Shown: positions 43,011 through 51,815, numbered from the stretch's first letter. The stretch is DNA of 64,000 bases from Streptomyces sp. NBC_01233 (GCF_035989305.1 NZ_CP108514.1:124001-188000); one strand, 5' to 3'. The notes: generated from the letters alone by a model not told the origin. Numbers and translations are program-made.

Positions 43011-43984
43011 GACCGACCGGCAGTAGGGCCGTGGGTGTCGGTGATCGGCGGCCCGAGCGCAAGGCAGGCACGAGCCTGAGTGATCATGGAGTTCTCTACG
43101 CTCAGTGATCACCGGAGGGCTCGTGCCTGTCCTGCCATCATGCCTGCTCGAACCCCTGTGGGACCAGTTCGCGGCGCTGCTGCCCGCGCACGTGGACGGC
43201 CATCCGCTTGGCTGCCACAATCCGCGCCTCCCCGACCGGATCGTCTTCGAGCACGTGATCGCTGCCCTCGTGCACGGCTCCGGCTACGAACGCATCGCCA
43301 GTCCCGGCTGCTCCGACCGCACTATCCGACGCCGCGTCAGACACTGGGCCGACCTGGGGATATGTCAGCAACTGCACGCCTTGGCCCTGGAGGCGTACGA
43401 CCGCATGATCGGCCTGGAACTCGACGAACTGTCGGTCGACGGCTGCATCACCAAGGCGCCCTGCGGCGGCGAGAAGGCCGGCCGCTCCCCGGTCGACCGC
43501 GGCAAGCAGGGCCTGAAACGCTCGATAGCAGCCGAGGCCCGCGGTGTTCCGCTCGGCCTGGTCTCCGCCGGAGCCAACCGGCACGACTCGCCCCTGCTCA
43601 TCCCCACCCTCGACGCCGTGAAAACCCAGGTCGGACCACTCCCCGAGCAGGTCAACGTCAACCTGGACCGCGGCTACGACAGCGCGAAGACCCGGACCGC
43701 GCTGGAGGAGTTCGGCTTCACCGTCGAGATCGCCCGCAAGGGTGTGCCCGCCCCAATCCAAGCCGGGAAACGCTGGGTGGTGGAGCGCGCACACTCGTGG
43801 ATGAACGGCTTCGGCAAACTGCGGCGCTGCACCGAGAAGAACGGCAACGTCGTGGACTTCTACCTGCACCTCACCGCCACGATCGTCACGCTCCGCATGC
43901 TCATCCGCCGCGCGACGCTCCAATACCGCTGGGACACCCGCCCCACCACCCGACGACTCAAGTGACGCCTACTGCCGGTCGGTC
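43011..43984 (+). mobile_element. IS5-family insertion sequence inside the IS1380 target duplication
   Basis: 974 bp with ends GACCGACCGGCAGTAGG, near-perfect inverted repeats, and a 3-bp TTA duplication (43008-43010 and 43985-43987). The target lies inside the CTTAG duplication of the neighbouring IS1380 element, so it landed later. Confidence 0.88.
43105..43965 (+). CDS. IS5-family transposase
   Basis: A 286-residue transposase in one frame: VFEHVIAALVHGSGYERI in the N-terminal part, first Asp LDELSVDGCITKAPCGG, second NVNLDRGYDSAKTR, and KRWVVERAHSWMNGFGKLRR with the Glu and the Y/R-rich motif. GTG 43105 or, more likely by ribosome-site position, GTG 43123 starts translation. Intact, so possibly active. 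Confidence 0.9.
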   Translation: MITGGLVPVLPSCLLEPLWDQFAALLPAHVDGHPLGCHNPRLPDRIVFEHVIAALVHGSGYERIASPGCSDRTIRRRVRHWADLGICQQLHALALEAYDRMIGLELDELSVDGCITKAPCGGEKAGRSPVDRGKQGLKRSIAAEARGVPLGLVSAGANRHDSPLLIPTLDAVKTQVGPLPEQVNVNLDRGYDSAKTRTALEEFGFTVEIARKGVPAPIQAGKRWVVERAHSWMNGFGKLRRCTEKNGNVVDFYLHLTATIVTLRMLIRRATLQYRWDTRPTTRRLK

Positions 43985-44389
43985 TTAGTACCAGTGGTTG
44001 GCGGACCAGAAGTTCCAGGCGCCGACGGGGCTGCCGTAGCGCTCGTTCATGTAGTCCAGGCCCCACTTGATCTGGGTGGCCGGGTTGGTCTTCCAGTCCG
44101 CGCCCGCGGAGGCCATCTTCGACGCCGGCAGGGCCTGGGCCAGGCCGTAGGCGCCGGAGGAGGCGTTGGTCGCGGTGTAGTCCCAGCCACTCTCACGCGA
44201 AATGATCTTGTCGAAGGCGGCGAACTGGGCCGGGTCCTTGATCATCTGCTGCGCGATCGCCTTGGCGCTCGTCGGGGCAGCCTGCGCGGGAACCGCGGCA
44301 AGCATGGAACCGGCGACGCCCAGGGCGAGGACGGAACCCGCGAGGGCCTTCTTCGAAGCGGCGATGCGGCGGATGACGGCGTTGGACAC
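43985..44389 (-). CDS. Secreted transglycosylase (SLT-like), resuscitation-type
   Basis: A 134-residue exported protein. The signal peptide runs to about residue 38 (KKALAGSVLALGVAGSMLAA, cleaved near AQA). The catalytic domain has KIISRESGWDYTATNASSG with the Glu and AYGLAQALPASKM, ending WGLDYMNERYGSPVGAWNFW. This is the compact SLT-like fold of Streptomyces secreted lytic enzymes that cut peptidoglycan in growth and germination. GTG 44389 follows GGAAGG. Its TAA is now supplied by the TTA duplication of the IS5 element, but the protein is unchanged. The leader contains three stacked hairpins. Confidence 0.88.
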   Translation of the reverse strand: MSNAVIRRIAASKKALAGSVLALGVAGSMLAAVPAQAAPTSAKAIAQQMIKDPAQFAAFDKIISRESGWDYTATNASSGAYGLAQALPASKMASAGADWKTNPATQIKWGLDYMNERYGSPVGAWNFWSANHWY

Positions 44390-44424
44390 GGATTGACCTT
44401 CCGAAGGGGACAGAGACGGTCGCC

Positions 44425-44496
44425 GCATGCCGAAGACATGCGTGAACCACTCACGCAGTGGAGAGGGGAACCGCAGGCGGCGGGTGAAACACCCGC
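44425..44496 (-). promoter_or_regulatory. Hairpin-rich 5' leader of the transglycosylase gene
   Basis: Three short perfect stems: 44480-44486/44490-44496, 44439-44445/44451-44457 and 44425-44429/44437-44441 (the last two overlap and are alternatives). Streptomyces cell-wall hydrolase genes often carry c-di-AMP (ydaO) riboswitches, but I could not find that consensus here. The rest of 44497-45069 is A/C-rich and shows no gene. Confidence 0.35.
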
Positions 44497-45069
44497 ACCG
44501 CCCGGCGACTCATCCAGTTCTACCGACGCCCCCACGCCCTGGCAACGACTCCACCTACTACCCGGCCTCGCAGCAACACACCCACACCCCCACCGCACCG
44601 CCACAGGGATCCACGCAGGCCAAAGCCCCCACAACGCGACCACCCCAAGCCCACCACCACCTACTAACCCAGGCCGTATGTGACGTGGGCCCTATGGGCC
44701 GAGTCACCCCCAAACCACCCCAACCTCACTAAACGTCACCACACACACCCCTCCAACGAGGTGGTTGATTTGTCAGAATTGCACCGGAATCGAAGGGGAC
44801 AGGTGGACTACAGGCCAACCTTCCGTGCCCACCCCGCACCACCCCCGTCAGCACGACACCCCGAGCCACACAACTCCGACAGCCCCCACCAGACGCCCCA
44901 CCCACCCCGCACCCAGCCCGCCCCGGCACCCGGCCCAGGCCGCCCGGCACCCAAGCAGCACAGCACCCAAGCAGCACAGCACCCGGCAGACCCCAGCCAC
45001 CGACCCGCCCACCCCACACAAGAACAACAGAACCAAAACACCCGACACGAGAACACCCGGTACCGGCTG

Positions 45070-45705
45070 ATGTTCAACATCAACGCGGGCAAGGAGATCT
45101 GGCCCGAGCTGGGGCAGGCCCTGCGGGCGGCGCAGGCACGGCAGGCCACGTTCCTGCTGAACCCGCCCTCCCCCGCGTCGTTCGACTTCCTCAACGTCAA
45201 CATGGCCGTCGAGTGCGCCGACCGCGTCTATCCGACCAGTCGGCTGCTCCTGGACGCGCTGGTCGGTGCCCATGTCGCCTCGGAGCCGCTGCTGGGATCC
45301 GCCATCGGGCTCGGGCCGCCCACCTACGACCACAACCATGCGCCGACCTGCGCCCAGTGGCCGGCGGAACGCCCGAGCCGTTTCGAGGGCTCCTACCGGG
45401 CGGCGAGTTCCGCCCCGATCCTGGTCCTCGGCACGACCGGGGACCCGGACACCCCGTACCAGGACGCCGTGGCCCTGGCAGCGAGGCTGGACAACGGGCG
45501 GCTGCTGACCTTCGCCGGTGAAGGACACACCGCGTACAACCGGAGCGCGTGCGTCAGCGCCCTGGTCACGGAGTACCTCGCCACGCTGGCACTGCCCGCA
45601 CGGGACACCGCATGCGCGGACGAGACGCCGACGGGGACGCTCGGCCGCCGCACCGCGGGCGTCGAGGTCGACGAGACGCGCGAGGTGATCCCCACGCTGC
45701 GCTGA
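45070..45705 (+). pseudogene. Alpha/beta-hydrolase (TAP-like) C-terminal remnant
   Basis: About 210 residues match the C-terminal half of secreted tripeptidyl-aminopeptidase-like hydrolases: AVECADRVYPTS, CAQWPAERPSRF, PILVLGTTGDPDTPYQDAVALA with the catalytic Asp, and LLTFAGEGHTAYNRSACV with the His. The nucleophile half is missing; upstream in the same frame is low-complexity Pro/Thr/Gln-rich sequence that does not look like a hydrolase. Homology begins near 45080 (KEIWPELGQALRAA). I therefore call it a truncated remnant. The C-terminus, VEVDETREVIPTLR, is unlike the family. Confidence 0.72.
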
Positions 45706-45713
45706 GCACGCGC

Positions 45714-45752
45714 GGAGAGCGCGTACGGAGAGCGCGTACGGAGAGCGCGTGC
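45714..45752. repeat. 13-bp tandem repeat, three copies
   Basis: Three units of GGAGAGCGCGTAC (last one GC at the end) at 45714, 45727 and 45740, just after the hydrolase remnant and 119 bp before the tRNA gene. Confidence 0.85.
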
Positions 45753-45870
45753 GCTGGACAACGGGGGCCGGGCGGGTACCGCATCGGTTGGCCCCCGTGC
45801 TAGCCGCTCCAGGGCGGAGGGAGGGCATCGGATGGGGTCGGGGCGGGGTGGCTTAGGATGCCGGGCGGAC

Positions 45871-45945
45871 GGAGCCGTAGCGCAGAGGTCGACGCGCGCG
45901 GTCTCCAAAACCGCGAGGACGCCGGTTCGAATCCGGTCGGCTCCG
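45871..45945 (+). tRNA. tRNA-Trp (CCA anticodon), atypical
   Basis: A cloverleaf can be folded: acceptor GGAGCCG (45871-45877) with CGGCTCC (45938-45944); D arm GCGC/GCGC; anticodon stem GCGGT (45898-45902) with ACCGC (45910-45914) around the loop CTCCAAA, anticodon CCA at 45905-45907; T arm GCCGG/CCGGT with loop TTCGAAT. Discriminator G45945 suits tRNA-Trp. CCA is not encoded. The acceptor and D arms differ from the housekeeping Streptomyces tRNA-Trp as I remember it, and base 26 seems absent. It may be a second, special-purpose copy. Confidence 0.8.
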
Positions 45946-46209
45946 TCCGCAGACCACGGCAGGAGACGAGCCCGGAACCGCATCGAGGGCGCGGGCGCGG
46001 GCCGGGGCCAGTACGCCGGGGGCCGGCCCCGCCCCGGCGATCCCACACGTACGGCAGGCCCGGCACGGCCGTCCGGGTGCTCCTCCTCGCGGGTGTGCCC
46101 CGTACTGGGTGCCCGGGCTTCGGGCACGTGCGGGGCCCGGTCCGCCGGGCGGATTCGGTGGCGCGCGTCGACCGCCCGTCCGTGGCCGGTGCACGGGCAC
46201 ACTGGGGAC

Positions 46210-46632
46210 ATGAACGTGAGCGGCGACCTTCTGGCCAGGGCGCGCGTGGCGACCCGGCTTCCCGCCCAGGATCTGGGACGGGCCCGGCGTTTCTACGCCG
46301 AGCGCCTCGGCCTGGAGCCTGTCGACGAGCGGCCCGGCGGCCTTCTGTACCGGTGCGGGAGTGCGGAGTTCGTGCTGTTCCGGTCCACGGGATCCTCGCC
46401 CGGCACGTTCACGCAGATGGCCTTCGAGGTCGACGACCTCACCCGTGTGGTCACGGGGCTCAAGCGGCTCGGTGTGGTGTTCGAGGACGTCGACGTTCCG
46501 GGATTCAAGACCAGGGACTCGATCGCCGAGATCGACGGGAACTACCCGAGCAAGGGCGCCCGGGGCGAGCGCGGCGCCTGGTTCCGCGACAGCGAGGGCA
46601 ATCTGCTGGGCATCGGCGAACCGGTCGTCTGA
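46210..46632 (+). CDS. VOC-family (glyoxalase/bleomycin-resistance-like) protein
   Basis: A 140-residue VOC-fold protein with two beta-alpha-beta-beta-beta modules: RLPAQDLGRARRFYAERLGLE begins the first and TQMAFEVDDLTRVVTGLKRLG the second, ending GAWFRDSEGNLLGIGEP. Such proteins are metal-dependent lyases, dioxygenases or drug-binding resistance proteins. ATG 46210 gives the normal length. It stands alone downstream of the tRNA gene. No substrate can be named. Confidence 0.85.
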   Translation: MNVSGDLLARARVATRLPAQDLGRARRFYAERLGLEPVDERPGGLLYRCGSAEFVLFRSTGSSPGTFTQMAFEVDDLTRVVTGLKRLGVVFEDVDVPGFKTRDSIAEIDGNYPSKGARGERGAWFRDSEGNLLGIGEPVV

Positions 46633-47004
46633 AGGCCCTGAAGGCCCTGCGCCCCAAAGCTGTGGGGCCGGATGCCGGCGGGTGGCCGGGATGGATTGTC
46701 ACAGGGTCCTGGCAGAGTGCGCGGCATGGGCATCGACACGTTCTGGGAGATCATCGAAACTGCGCGGTCCGAGGCAGCGGAAGCGGGCGAGCCGTTCGAC
46801 GAAGTCCTCGTCAACCACCTCGCCGGCAGACGGCCGCAGGAGATCCTGGAGTATGCGGAACGCTTTGACGAACTGCATGACGCCCTGTATCGCTGGGACG
46901 TGTGGGCGGCTGCTTACCTCATCGGGGGCGGGTGCTCCGACGACAGCTTCATCGACTTCCGCGCCGGTGTGTGAAGTTTCCCCGTGATCTTGGACACGGT
47001 GTTG

Positions 47005-47901
47005 TTACGCTGCGAGGGCCTGGTCTTGCCGGTATCGCAGGCGGGTTTCGTGGGGTGTGAGGTAGCCCCAGTGGATGTGCTTGCGTAGGCGGCGTCTGTT
47101 GTAGAAGGTCTCGATGAAGTCGAAGATGTCGGCGCGGGCGGTGGCCCGGTCGGGCCAGAAGCGGGTGCCGATCTCTTCTTTCAGGACGGCCCAGAAGCTC
47201 TCCGCGGCGGCGTTATCGAAGCAGCTCCCGGTCCGGCCCATACTTTGCCGGTGCCCCAACTTGCTGATTTTTGTGCGGAGTTGACCGGAGGTGTATTCCG
47301 ATCCGCGGTCACTGTGGATCACACAGCCGGGTTCCAGGCGGCCCAGCGCGGCTGCCATGTCCAGCGCGTCGACGACGAGGTCGGCGCGGTGGTGGTCGGC
47401 CATCGAGTACCCGATCACCTCGCGCGTGGCCAGGTCCAGCCACGAGGCGAGGTAGAGCCAGCCCTCGGCGGTGGGGATGTAGGTGATGTCCCCGACGATT
47501 TTCGTTCCGGGACGGATGGCGGTGAAGTCCCGGCCGATCAGGTCCGGCGACGGGGCGGCCTTGGTGTCGGCCTTGGTCAGGCCGCGGCGTCCGGTGCGCC
47601 GGCTGTTCCCGGCGATGCCGTTCTCCCGCATGACCCGTGCCACCCGCTTACGGTTGACCACCCGGCCCTGCCGGCGCAGTTCGGCGGTGACGCGCGGGAC
47701 GCCGTAGTTCCGCCGGGAGGCGATGTAGATCACCGTGATCTCGTGTGCCAGGGTCTCATCCGCCCGTCGCCTGGCTTCGCGGGCCTCGGCTCCGGCCACC
47801 CACGCGTAGTACGTGGACCGGGCGGTCTTCATCACCGTGCACAGCAGCACGATCGTGTAGTTCGCCTTCTCCGCGTGGATGAACCGGCATATCGTGCTCA
47901 C
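47005..47901 (-). CDS. IS3-family transposase OrfB
   Basis: A 298-residue integrase-fold protein: HTH_21-like N-terminus (SRRNYGVPRVTAELRRQG), then the rve core with the first Asp in VGDITYIPTAEGWLYLAS, second in VIHSDRGSEYTSGQL and Glu in NAAAESFWAVLKEEIG. Its ATG overlaps the orfA stop. Intact. Confidence 0.93.
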   Translation of the reverse strand: MSTICRFIHAEKANYTIVLLCTVMKTARSTYYAWVAGAEAREARRRADETLAHEITVIYIASRRNYGVPRVTAELRRQGRVVNRKRVARVMRENGIAGNSRRTGRRGLTKADTKAAPSPDLIGRDFTAIRPGTKIVGDITYIPTAEGWLYLASWLDLATREVIGYSMADHHRADLVVDALDMAAALGRLEPGCVIHSDRGSEYTSGQLRTKISKLGHRQSMGRTGSCFDNAAAESFWAVLKEEIGTRFWPDRATARADIFDFIETFYNRRRLRKHIHWGYLTPHETRLRYRQDQALAA

Positions 47902-48206
47902 CGGTCGCTCTCCTTCGCGAAGAAGGCGGTCGCTTTTTCAGGATCTCGATCGTCTTCGCCTGCTCTACGGTCAGCTTCCGCAGCCGCTTCCAGTTCCTCG
48001 TCCCGGTCGTCGGCGGCCCGCACGGCGCCGGGTCCCGATCCGTTGTCCTGGGCGGCCCGGGCCTTCTTCACCCAGCCCCGCAGGGACTCCGAGCTGATCC
48101 CGAGTTCCCGGGCGACCTCGGTCACCGTCCGGCCCGACGACCGCACGAGCTCGATCGCGTCCCGCTTGTACTCGTCCGAGTACCGCTTCGTGTACTTGCT
48201 TCCCAC
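47898..48206 (-). CDS. IS3-family transposase OrfA
   Basis: A 102-residue protein with an HTH (YSDEYKRDAIELVRSSGRTV, VARELGISSESLRGWVKK) and the usual end KATAFFAKESDR. The expected leucine-zipper segment reads DEELEAAAEADRRAGEDDRDPEKAT. Adding and removing one base (near 47989 and 47938) would give a normal heptad pattern, so two compensating frameshifts may have replaced the zipper. Confidence 0.85.
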   Translation of the reverse strand: MGSKYTKRYSDEYKRDAIELVRSSGRTVTEVARELGISSESLRGWVKKARAAQDNGSGPGAVRAADDRDEELEAAAEADRRAGEDDRDPEKATAFFAKESDR

Positions 48207-48397
48207 CTGGCACTACTTCCTCTGGAACCTCAGATCCCAGTCTCCAGGTGTCCACGATCAAGGGGAAGCTTCAGTGATCGCTTCGGGACGTGACTGGTAC
48301 CAGCGTGTGGACACGGCCCCGGACAGCCTGGCTGCGCACCCTGGTGCGATCCGGGCGGCCGCGCTCTGAGGTTCCCCCGCACTGCGGGAGGGGCTGA

Positions 48398-49318
48398 CTA
48401 GCTGGTCAGGGTGGGTTGACGTGGTTTCAGGTTCACTTGTTCGGTCGCTGCCTGGTTGGCGTAGTGCTTCTCCTCGTACTCGATGGGGCTGAGGTAGCCG
48501 AGCCGTTTCTGGATGCGGCGGGGGTTGTAGAAGCCGTCGATGTACTCGAAGAGCGCGAGGTTCGCCTCGGCCCTGGTGGCGAAGACGCGGCCGCGGATGC
48601 ACTCGGTCTTGATGACCATCCACAGGTTCTCCGCGAGGGCGTTGTCGTACGAGTCGCCGACCGAGCCCATGGAAGCCTGGATCCCGGCCCTGACCAGGCG
48701 TGTTGTGAGCTTCACGGACGTGTATTGACAGCCGTGGTCGGCGTGGTGAATAAGCTCTCCGGGGGCGACCTCGCGGCTGGCCAGGGCGTATTCCAGCGAG
48801 GTCAGGACCAGATCGGCGTCGGCGCGGGCGGAGGTCTCCCAGGCCACCACCCGGCGGGAGAACGCGTCGCGGATCGCGGACAGCCACAACGGCCCCTCCC
48901 CGGTGGGGATCATGGTCAGGTCGGTAACCCACAGCCGGTTCGGCCCGGCCGCGGTGAAGTCGCGTTGCACCAGGTCAGGGGCCAGATCGGCGTCCGGGTC
49001 ACGGCGAGTGAAACCCTTGCCCCGGCGGGGACTGATCCCGGCCAGGCCGGCCTGGCGCATGAGCCGCTCGACGCGCTTCCTGCCGACGTGGACGCCCTCA
49101 CGCTTGAGGACGGCGTGCACGCGGGGTGAGCCGTAGATCCCGCCGGACTCCTCGTGGACCTGCCGGATCCTGCTGGTCAGCTCGGCATCCCGGCGGCGCC
49201 GTTCGCACGGTTCGGTCTCGGCCTGGCGCCACCGGTAGTAGGTGGAGGAGGGGATGTTCAGTTCCCGGAGTACGGGCTCGACCCCCAGATACGGGTGCTC
49301 GTCAACGAGCGCCGTCAC
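48398..49318 (-). CDS. IS3-family transposase OrfB (element B)
   Basis: A 306-residue rve-type protein: LGVEPVLRELNIPSSTYYRW, HTH_21 segment IYGSPRVHAVLKREGVHVG, first Asp WVTDLTMIPTGEGPLWLS, second HHADHGCQYTSVKL, Glu NALAENLWMVIKTECI. Overlaps orfA by 4 bp. Intact, but its orfA partner is broken. Confidence 0.93.
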   Translation of the reverse strand: MTALVDEHPYLGVEPVLRELNIPSSTYYRWRQAETEPCERRRRDAELTSRIRQVHEESGGIYGSPRVHAVLKREGVHVGRKRVERLMRQAGLAGISPRRGKGFTRRDPDADLAPDLVQRDFTAAGPNRLWVTDLTMIPTGEGPLWLSAIRDAFSRRVVAWETSARADADLVLTSLEYALASREVAPGELIHHADHGCQYTSVKLTTRLVRAGIQASMGSVGDSYDNALAENLWMVIKTECIRGRVFATRAEANLALFEYIDGFYNPRRIQKRLGYLSPIEYEEKHYANQAATEQVNLKPRQPTLTS

Positions 49319-49609
49319 CTGGGCCGGGTCGGGTCGAGCTGGGCCGCGAAAAAAGCCGAGGCCGTCCGCAGGACCTCATTCGCACGCTTGAGCTGTGCAT
49401 TCTCCTTCCGCAGGGCGGCAAGCTCCTCCCGCTCGCCAGTGGTGAGCACGTCGTCGCGTTCGCCGGCGTCGGCCTCTGCCTGCCGGATCCAGTTGCGCAG
49501 AGCCTCGTGGTGCACGCCGAGTTCCTCGGCCATGCGGCGGATCACGGGCTTCGGCTCGGCGGTCCGGTACATCCGTACCGCACGCTCACGCAACTCCAGC
49601 GGATACTTC

Positions 49610-51384
49610 CAAGACCACGGAGTTATGGCTTGTCGGCCGCTGTCAACAGGGGCGAGGTATTTGGGAGAAGTGCCGGTCAGGGCAACGGGACTCCTGGTAG
49701 AGCGAGGAAGCCGACCAAGGTCTTCCCGCCTGAAGGAGCCCCGTTGCCCGTTCAGTGTTCCACCGTCACGCTCACGTCGTCCATCACCGTCGCCGACGGG
49801 GTCTTCGCTCCGGGGCATCTGGGCGAGCTGACCCGGCACCTGCCCTTTGAACTGGTCGATGACGTGCTGGAACGTACTGGCGGAACCCAGCGGAGGCTGA
49901 GGCTGCTGCCGTCGAGGGTGGGTGTCTACTTCGTGCTGGCACTGGTTCTCTTCCCGCAGCTGGGCTACATGCGGGTGTGGGACAAACTCACCTGCGGCCT
50001 GCGCGGGCTCCTTCCACCGCGTCCGTCGGAGAAGGCGCTGCGAGAGGTGCGCCGGCGGCTGGGCGCCGCGCCGCTGCGGCTGCTCTTCGAGACACTGGCC
50101 GGTCCCGTGGCACAGCCGATCACACCAGGGGTGCGATACAGGTGCTGGCGCACAGTCGCCTTCGACGGCTGCAGCTCCACCAAGGCCCCTGACCGGCCGC
50201 GAGTCTGCGCCTGGCTGGGCAAACACAAGCATCGTTACGGCACGGACGGATATCCGATGCTGAAGATCATGGTGCTGTGCGAGACCGGAACCCGGGCCCT
50301 GCTCGGTGCGGTCTTCGGACCGACGCCCGAGAAGGAGACCGGCTACGCCGAGCAGCTGCTACCACTGCTGGACAACAGGATGCTGCTGCTCAACGACCGG
50401 GGCTTCGACTCCGACGACTTCCTCGCGAAGGCCGCGGCCACCGGCGCCCAGCTGCTGGTACGCCTCAAGGGAACCCGGACACCCGCACGCTGGGCACTAC
50501 TGCCGGACGGGTCATTCCTGACCAGGATCAACGGGACCCGGCTGAGGATCATCGATGCGCACATCGCGGTGACGACCGCCAAAGGGCTGAGGCTGGAAGG
50601 CCACTACCGACTGGCCACCACGCTGACCGATCACCGTCGCTACCCCGCCGCAGAGCTGGTGGAGCTCTACCACGAGCGATGGGAGATCGAGTCCGCGTTC
50701 TACTCGCTTCGGCACACCCTGCAGCACGGCCTGGTGCTGCGATCCCAGGACGCGACCGGGATCCAACAAGAACTCTGGGCTCACCTGACCGTCTACCAGG
50801 CACTGCGCCGCGCGATGGCCGAGGCCGTCGAGACCCTCCCCGGCACCGACCCGGACCGCGCCTCCTTCACCGTCGCCCTGGAGACCGCAAAAGACCAGCT
50901 CATCGCCGCAGCCGACGTACTGCCCGACACCGGACCGGGACGAATCACACCGGCCCTGCTGCACGATCTGCTCCCACCCCGCCGGGCCCGCGTCAACCCA
51001 CGCCGCGTCAAATGCCCGATCTCCCGCTACGCCGCCCCGCCCCACCAGGCACAAGTCCTGGGCGCATCCAGGATCACCAGCATCAGTGTCACCGTGAACC
51101 CCTCCGCTGGCCCAGGCCCCGACGGACGCCGCGACCGCACACTGCAACTCCTGCGAACCGATCCCCACCGCACCTGGCGCGCATGTGAAATCGCCCGCGG
51201 TATCGGACTGGAGGATCCCCAAGGACTACGCGCAGAACTGGGACGCTGGGTCCGCGAAGGAATCCTCCGCCGCACCGGCCGGGGCCTCTACACCCTCGAC
51301 CCCGAGTGGACCACCCCAACCTCCACAAGCCCCTGTCCCCGCCCCTGTTGACAGCGCCGGACAAGCCATAACTCCGTGGTCTTG
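49610..51384 (+). mobile_element. IS4-family insertion sequence inside element B
   Basis: 1775 bp with long near-perfect inverted ends starting CAAGACCACGGAGTTATGG, and a 9-bp duplication GGATACTTC at 49601-49609 and 51385-51393. Ends and duplication fit IS4. Confidence 0.92.
49744..51351 (+). CDS. IS4-family transposase
   Basis: A 535-residue DDE transposase. N-terminal IS4 domain: PGHLGELTRHLPFELVDDVL. Core: first Asp CWRTVAFDGCSSTKAPD, second LLLNDRGFDSDDFL, and the YREK-like ELYHERWEIESAFYSLRHTL with the Glu. TTG 49744 follows AAGGAGCCCCG. A C-terminal extension of about 110 residues includes a possible winged-helix (RACEIARGIGLEDPQGL). Intact, so possibly active. Confidence 0.9.
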   Translation: MPVQCSTVTLTSSITVADGVFAPGHLGELTRHLPFELVDDVLERTGGTQRRLRLLPSRVGVYFVLALVLFPQLGYMRVWDKLTCGLRGLLPPRPSEKALREVRRRLGAAPLRLLFETLAGPVAQPITPGVRYRCWRTVAFDGCSSTKAPDRPRVCAWLGKHKHRYGTDGYPMLKIMVLCETGTRALLGAVFGPTPEKETGYAEQLLPLLDNRMLLLNDRGFDSDDFLAKAAATGAQLLVRLKGTRTPARWALLPDGSFLTRINGTRLRIIDAHIAVTTAKGLRLEGHYRLATTLTDHRRYPAAELVELYHERWEIESAFYSLRHTLQHGLVLRSQDATGIQQELWAHLTVYQALRRAMAEAVETLPGTDPDRASFTVALETAKDQLIAAADVLPDTGPGRITPALLHDLLPPRRARVNPRRVKCPISRYAAPPHQAQVLGASRITSISVTVNPSAGPGPDGRRDRTLQLLRTDPHRTWRACEIARGIGLEDPQGLRAELGRWVREGILRRTGRGLYTLDPEWTTPTSTSPCPRPC

Positions 51385-51815
51385 GGATACTTCCTCGGCG
51401 CAGGCATCGTCTGGGCTCCTCTCATGAGACCCATCTGACCCTCTGTCACCCATCCCCGCATCTCGGGGGAAGCTCACTCCGGGACCGTTGCGAGGTGTTG
51501 TTCTACGAGGACGTGAACTATGCGGCCAGCGGCGCGTTCGAACGGATCACCGGCGATGCGGATGCCTTCTACGAAGCCTGGCACGGGTTCCGCGGGGCGG
51601 ATGCACAGGGCGGCAACGTGGTCGACATGGGCGAGGATTTCGACTTCGACGACGACAGGGAAATGATCCGACGGCTTCCCTTTCTGGCCGCCCTGTTCCT
51701 GGGCACGCACCCGTGAGCCCCGCCCCGCCGTCCCGTCTCCGACCCCGTGTGACGCCCGTCCGGGTCGAACCGGTGCAACACGAAGAGGCGCTTGTGCTCC
51801 CGGCAGAGGATCACC

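Larger units (their letters stand above)
46972..48273 (-). mobile_element. IS3-family insertion sequence A
   Basis: 1302 bp, ends TGAAG(T/C)TTCCCC(G/T)TGATC with 23 of 26 bases matching, 3-bp GTG duplication (46969-46971, 48274-48276). Two overlapping genes, orfA and orfB, read leftward. Confidence 0.92.
49315..51407 (-). pseudogene. IS3-family OrfA (element B), split by the IS4-type element
   Basis: The first codons (MPAPRKYP, ATG at 51407) lie beyond the inserted element; the rest (LELRERAVRMYRTAEPKPVI to AFFAAQLDPTRPR) is at 49600-49315. Joining across one copy of the 9-bp duplication gives exactly 102 residues with the usual HTH and leucine zipper. Confidence 0.9.
48367..51476 (-). mobile_element. 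IS3-family insertion sequence B, interrupted by an IS4-type element
   Basis: Ends TGAG(G/C)TTCCCCCG match as inverted repeats; 3-bp CTC duplication (48364-48366, 51477-51479). Total 3110 bp; without the inner element and one 9-bp duplication it is 1326 bp, a normal IS3 size. Confidence 0.9.
46726..51716 (+). pseudogene. DUF4240 gene split by nested insertion sequences
   Basis: Three exons of one former gene: 46726-46971 (MGIDTFWEIIETARSEA to FRAGV), 48277-48366 (IASGRDWYQRVD to RAAAL) and 51480-51716 (RDRCEVLFYEDVNYAAS to GTHP). Removing the insertions and one copy of each 3-bp duplication (GTG, CTC) rejoins 82 + 30 + 78 codons in one frame, a 190-residue DUF4240 protein of normal layout. 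Function of the family is unknown. The gene must be dead as it stands. Confidence 0.93.

Noticed and set aside
44390..44800. c-di-AMP (ydaO) riboswitch before the transglycosylase
   Set aside because: The usual conserved segments were not found by eye; only generic hairpins are present.
49126..49743. N-terminal extension of the IS4 transposase
   Set aside because: It runs through the inverted repeat and the antisense of the IS3 genes; TTG 49744 with AAGGAG fits the family.
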